NCBI GenBank assembly: GCA_050847315.1
Contig: CP193791.1
DNA: 64,000 bases
Direction: 5' to 3' (one strand)
From: Cedecea sp000277545
GTDB taxonomy: Bacteria; Pseudomonadota; Gammaproteobacteria; Enterobacterales; Enterobacteriaceae
This document shows positions 61,229 to 64,000 of this stretch, one piece after another. The notes under the pieces were generated by a model. The model was not told where the DNA came from, searched no databases, and worked only from the letters and a program-made list of their open reading frames with translations. Both the position numbers and the translations under genes were made by a program. Each line of letters opens with the position of its first letter. Within the stretch, counting starts at the first letter, position 1.

Positions 61229-62611
61229 ATGGAAAAGAAACTTGGCCTCGCAGCGCTCACCGCGCTGGTATTAAGCTCCATGCTCGGCGCAGGCGTGTTT
61301 AGCTTGCCGCAAAATATGGCAAGCGTTGCGAGTCCGGCTGCGTTGCTGATCGGCTGGGCGATCACTGGCGTAGGTATCCTCCTGCTGGCTTTGGCGATGC
61401 TGGTGCTTACCCGACTCCGCCCCGACCTGGACGGCGGAATATTCACCTACGCGCGTGAGGGCTTTGGGGAGCTTATCGGCTTTTTCTCGGCCTGGGGTTA
61501 CTGGCTGTGCGCGGTGATCGCCAACGTTTCTTACCTGGTCATTGTTTTCTCCGCCCTTAGCTTCTTTACCGACACGCCTGAGCTGCGTCTGTTCGGCGAC
61601 GGCAATACCTGGCAATCCATTGTTGGCGCATCCGTTCTGTTATGGATGGTGCACTGGCTGGTGCTGCGAGGCGTACAAACGGCGGCCAGCATCAACCTGG
61701 TCGCAACGCTTGCGAAGCTGCTGCCTTTGGGGATGTTTGTGGTACTGGCGGCAGTTGCTTTTAAGCTATCTACCTTCTCTCTCGATTTTACCGGTATTAA
61801 ACTCGGCGTTCCCGTCTGGGAACAGGTGAAAAACACCATGCTGATTACCCTTTGGGTCTTTATCGGCGTGGAAGGGGCCGTGGTGGTATCCGCACGAGCA
61901 AGAAATAAAAAAGACGTTGGCAGAGCAACGCTTCTGGCTGTCATTGCCGCACTCAGCGTCTACCTGCTGGTCACGCTACTTTCACTCGGCGTAGTTGCTC
62001 GCCCTGAGCTTGCTGCAATGCGCAATCCGTCGATGGCTGGCCTGATGGTCGAAATGATGGGCCCGTGGGGGGAAGTGATTATTGCTGCCGGGTTGATTGT
62101 TTCCGTGTGCGGCGCGTACCTGAGCTGGACAATTATGGCTGCAGAAGTGCCATTGCTGGCGGCAACCCATAAAGCTTTCCCCAAAATGTTTGCCCGTCAG
62201 AACAAAAATAACGCACCGTCGGCTTCTCTTTGGCTGACGAATATTAGCGTGCAGGTGTGCCTCGTGCTGATCTGGCTGACCGGGTCGGACTACAACACGC
62301 TGCTAACCATCGCCTCAGAAATGATTCTGGTGCCTTATTTCCTGGTGGGTGCATACCTGCTAAAAATCGCGACCCGCCCTTTACACAAGGCGATTGGTTT
62401 TGGAGCCTGCCTCTACGGTTTGTGGTTGCTTTATGCGTCAGGCCCGATGCATCTGCTGCTTTCGGTCGTATTGTATGCGCCTGGATTATTAGTCTTTATT
62501 TACGCGCGTCGTACCCATACGCACGAAAAGTCGCTAAATTTAAAAGAAAGAACGATGATTTGCCTGATGCTGCTGGCAGCATTTCCGGCAACGTGGATGC
62601 TGGTGGGGTAA
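61229..62611 (+). CDS. ydgI: YdgI, APC-family amino acid antiporter (ArcD-like)
   Basis: 460 residues from ATG 61229 (MEKKLGLAALTALVLSSMLGAGVFSLPQNMA), as in E. coli; the ATG at 61223 is too near the AGGA site. Twelve membrane helices, basic amino acid/polyamine antiporter subfamily (arginine:ornithine type suggested by family). LWVFIGVEGAVVVSARARNKKDVGRATLL is the family core. In E. coli also followed by folM. Confidence 0.93.
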   Translation: MEKKLGLAALTALVLSSMLGAGVFSLPQNMASVASPAALLIGWAITGVGILLLALAMLVLTRLRPDLDGGIFTYAREGFGELIGFFSAWGYWLCAVIANVSYLVIVFSALSFFTDTPELRLFGDGNTWQSIVGASVLLWMVHWLVLRGVQTAASINLVATLAKLLPLGMFVVLAAVAFKLSTFSLDFTGIKLGVPVWEQVKNTMLITLWVFIGVEGAVVVSARARNKKDVGRATLLAVIAALSVYLLVTLLSLGVVARPELAAMRNPSMAGLMVEMMGPWGEVIIAAGLIVSVCGAYLSWTIMAAEVPLLAATHKAFPKMFARQNKNNAPSASLWLTNISVQVCLVLIWLTGSDYNTLLTIASEMILVPYFLVGAYLLKIATRPLHKAIGFGACLYGLWLLYASGPMHLLLSVVLYAPGLLVFIYARRTHTHEKSLNLKERTMICLMLLAAFPATWMLVG

Positions 62612-62656
62612 CGAATCCTTTCCCCGGCAACTATTCTGGATGAGGGGAGCCAAGCT

Positions 62657-63367
62657 ATTAACCGACCTATTCTTATCACCGGTGCAGGCCAGCGTATTGG
62701 CCTGGCACTGGCTCAGCATTTTCTGGCTAAATCTCAGCCGGTAATTGTCAGCTATCGCACTCGCCATCCCGCTGTCGATAAACTTGAACAGGCCGGTGTC
62801 ACTTGCCTGTACGCCGACTTTTCAACGAATGAAGGTATCCTTGAATTCGCTGAACGGGTGAAGTCACTCACGCCCGCACTGCGCGCCATCATTCATAATG
62901 CCAGCGAATGGAAGCCAGAAACTCGCGACACGGCCCTGTGCGATACGCTACAGGCAATGATGCAGGTTCATGTTACCACGCCCTACTTACTTAACCATGA
63001 GCTGGAGAGTTTGCTGCGCGGACACGGTCAGGCGGGCAGCGATATCATCCATCTGACCGATTACGTGGCGGAGCGCGGCAGCGACAAACATATCGCTTAC
63101 GCCGCCAGTAAAGCGGCACTGGAAAATATGACGCTCTCTTTTGCGCTTAAACTGGCCCCGGAAGTCAAGGTCAACGCCATCGCGCCTGCCCTGATCATGT
63201 TTAACACCGACGACGATGCCGACTACCGCCAGCGCTCGCTTAACAAATCGCTGATGAAAATCGCCCCGGGTGAGCAGGAAATTGTGCGTCTGGTTGAGTA
63301 TCTGTTGACCAGCCGCTATGTCACCGGCAGAAGCCATGCCGTAGACGGTGGCCGGCACCTACGCTAA
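62657..63367 (+). CDS. folM: FolM, dihydromonapterin reductase, no standard start codon
   Basis: Short-chain dehydrogenase matching E. coli FolM: PILITGAGQRIGLALAQHF (NADPH site) at the start, HNASEW, DIIHLTDYVAERGSDKHIAYAASKAALENM (catalytic Tyr-x3-Lys) and VTGRSHAVDGGRHLR at the end. The reading frame is open from 62612 but contains no ATG, GTG or TTG before the conserved domain. The best start is ATT at 62657, eight bases after GAGGGGAG, giving 236 residues (E. coli 240) that begin with Met-Asn-Arg-Pro. The first GTG (62858) would remove the NADPH site. Other explanations are a frameshift or base error behind the ATG at 62640. Makes dihydro- to tetrahydromonapterin. Confidence 0.85.
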   Translation: MNRPILITGAGQRIGLALAQHFLAKSQPVIVSYRTRHPAVDKLEQAGVTCLYADFSTNEGILEFAERVKSLTPALRAIIHNASEWKPETRDTALCDTLQAMMQVHVTTPYLLNHELESLLRGHGQAGSDIIHLTDYVAERGSDKHIAYAASKAALENMTLSFALKLAPEVKVNAIAPALIMFNTDDDADYRQRSLNKSLMKIAPGEQEIVRLVEYLLTSRYVTGRSHAVDGGRHLR

Positions 63368-63444
63368 CACTGTTTACCAACCATTAATGGTGTAATCTAT
63401 TGCATCATTGTATGTTCAAATTTTAAAAGCCGACGCGGCGGATT

Positions 63445-64000
63445 ATGAGCAAAATAGTTTACGTGGAAGACGACCCGGAAGTTGGCGGCCTGATAGCCGC
63501 CTATCTCGGGAAACATGACATTGACGTTATCGTTGAAACCCGCGGTGACCGCGCCGAAGCGGTTATCCAGCAACAGCAGCCGGATTTGGTTTTGCTGGAT
63601 ATTATGCTGCCAGGGAAAGACGGGATGACGCTATGCCGCGACCTTCGCCCACAGTGGGACGGCCCAATTGTTCTGCTGACATCTCTGGACAGCGACATGA
63701 ACCATATTCTGTCGCTGGAAATGGGCGCAAATGACTACATTTTAAAAACAACGCCGCCTGCGGTGCTGCTGGCGCGTTTACGGTTACACCTCCGTCAACG
63801 TGTTTCAGCCCAACAAACGGCAGACACAACGGCCAGTAACCTCAAGCCGCATAAAGCTATACGTTTTGGCACGCTGTGTATTGACCCGCTGAACCGCCAG
63901 GTCACGCTTGGGGATGAAAACGTTGTGCTGTCGACTGCGGATTTCGATCTGTTGTGGGAGCTAGCCACCCACGCAGGCCAGATAATGGACCGTGATGCCT
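63445..64000 (+). CDS. rstA: RstA response regulator, 3' end cut
   Basis: 185 codons visible from ATG 63445. Receiver domain 1-118 with acidic ED-D at 8-10, phospho-acceptor D52 (VLLDIMLPGKDG) and the LTS and DYILK switch residues; OmpR-type winged helix begins near 138 (IRFGTLCIDPLNRQVTLGDENVVLSTADFDLLWELA). Matches E. coli RstA, a PhoPQ-linked regulator. The E. coli gene between folM and rstA (ydgC) is absent; folM stops 77 bp upstream. Confidence 0.95.
   Translation, partial: MSKIVYVEDDPEVGGLIAAYLGKHDIDVIVETRGDRAEAVIQQQQPDLVLLDIMLPGKDGMTLCRDLRPQWDGPIVLLTSLDSDMNHILSLEMGANDYILKTTPPAVLLARLRLHLRQRVSAQQTADTTASNLKPHKAIRFGTLCIDPLNRQVTLGDENVVLSTADFDLLWELATHAGQIMDRDA

Noticed and set aside
63370..63386. 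PhoP box (TGTTTA-N5-TGTTTA) upstream of rstA
   Set aside because: First half TGTTTA is present at 63370, but the second half CATTAA has three mismatches; not enough to call although rstA is PhoP-controlled in E. coli.
1..64000. CRISPR array, tRNA, rRNA or phage integrase
   Set aside because: No regularly spaced repeats, no cloverleaf with a CCA-type end and no integrase seen on reading both strands.

Overview
The window is a 64 kb stretch of chromosome from a member of the Enterobacteriaceae. The proteins read closely like Escherichia coli BtsT/BtsS, ArnBCADTEF, RlhA, SutR, TehAB, RimL, OpgD, YdcJ, YdcI, SmrA, Ogt, Fnr, UspE, PntAB, YdgH, YdgI, FolM and RstA. I cannot fix the genus from sequence alone. 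Several accessory blocks are set into E. coli-like gene order, and the arrangement of the blocks differs from E. coli.

Layout. 1-2.1 kb: end of a CS1/class 5 (alternate chaperone-usher) pilus operon (chaperone, major pilin, usher cut by the window edge). 2.7-8.6 kb: the pyruvate system btsT-yjiX-yjiA facing its own two-component system btsSR, with a CRP site and three phased direct repeats upstream of btsT. 9.1-11.7 kb: a second methionine-type ABC importer. 11.7-12.6 kb: DUF2164 and a flavin reductase-like protein. 12.6-20 kb: the complete arn (L-Ara4N, polymyxin resistance) operon. 20.4-26.8 kb: rlhA, sutR, benE and ydcL, with an AraC regulator/DMT exporter pair added. 26.9-36.1 kb: accessory block between ydcL and tehB, holding a three-HTH RpiR regulator, a beta-glucoside PTS lacking IIA, a GH4 enzyme, an IS481 element, an orphan DppA-like protein and a PepT-like peptidase. 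36.3-41.3 kb: tehB-tehA, ydcK, rimL, opgD. 41.6-46 kb: second accessory block between opgD and ydcJ (orphan amino-acid binding protein, YbdL-like aminotransferase, LysR regulator, carboxylesterase). 46-52.3 kb: ydcJ, ydcI, smrA, ogt, fnr, uspE. 52.4-56.1 kb: a more AT-rich AdiA-like decarboxylase plus PotE-like antiporter. 56.6-64 kb: pntAB, ydgH, ydgI, folM, and rstA cut by the window end.

The most interesting items are: (i) an RpiR-family regulator with three equally spaced HTH repeats before its SIS domain, next to three 17-bp palindromes sharing TGAAA-N5-TTTCA; (ii) physical union of the BtsSR system with its target genes and three 20-bp-phased repeats; (iii) a near-consensus NsrR site at tehA; (iv) folM without any ATG/GTG/TTG in frame; (v) an arginine-decarboxylase-like enzyme paired with an ornithine-type antiporter; (vi) a strongly structured non-coding stretch beside the IS element. 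I saw no tRNA, rRNA or CRISPR array.
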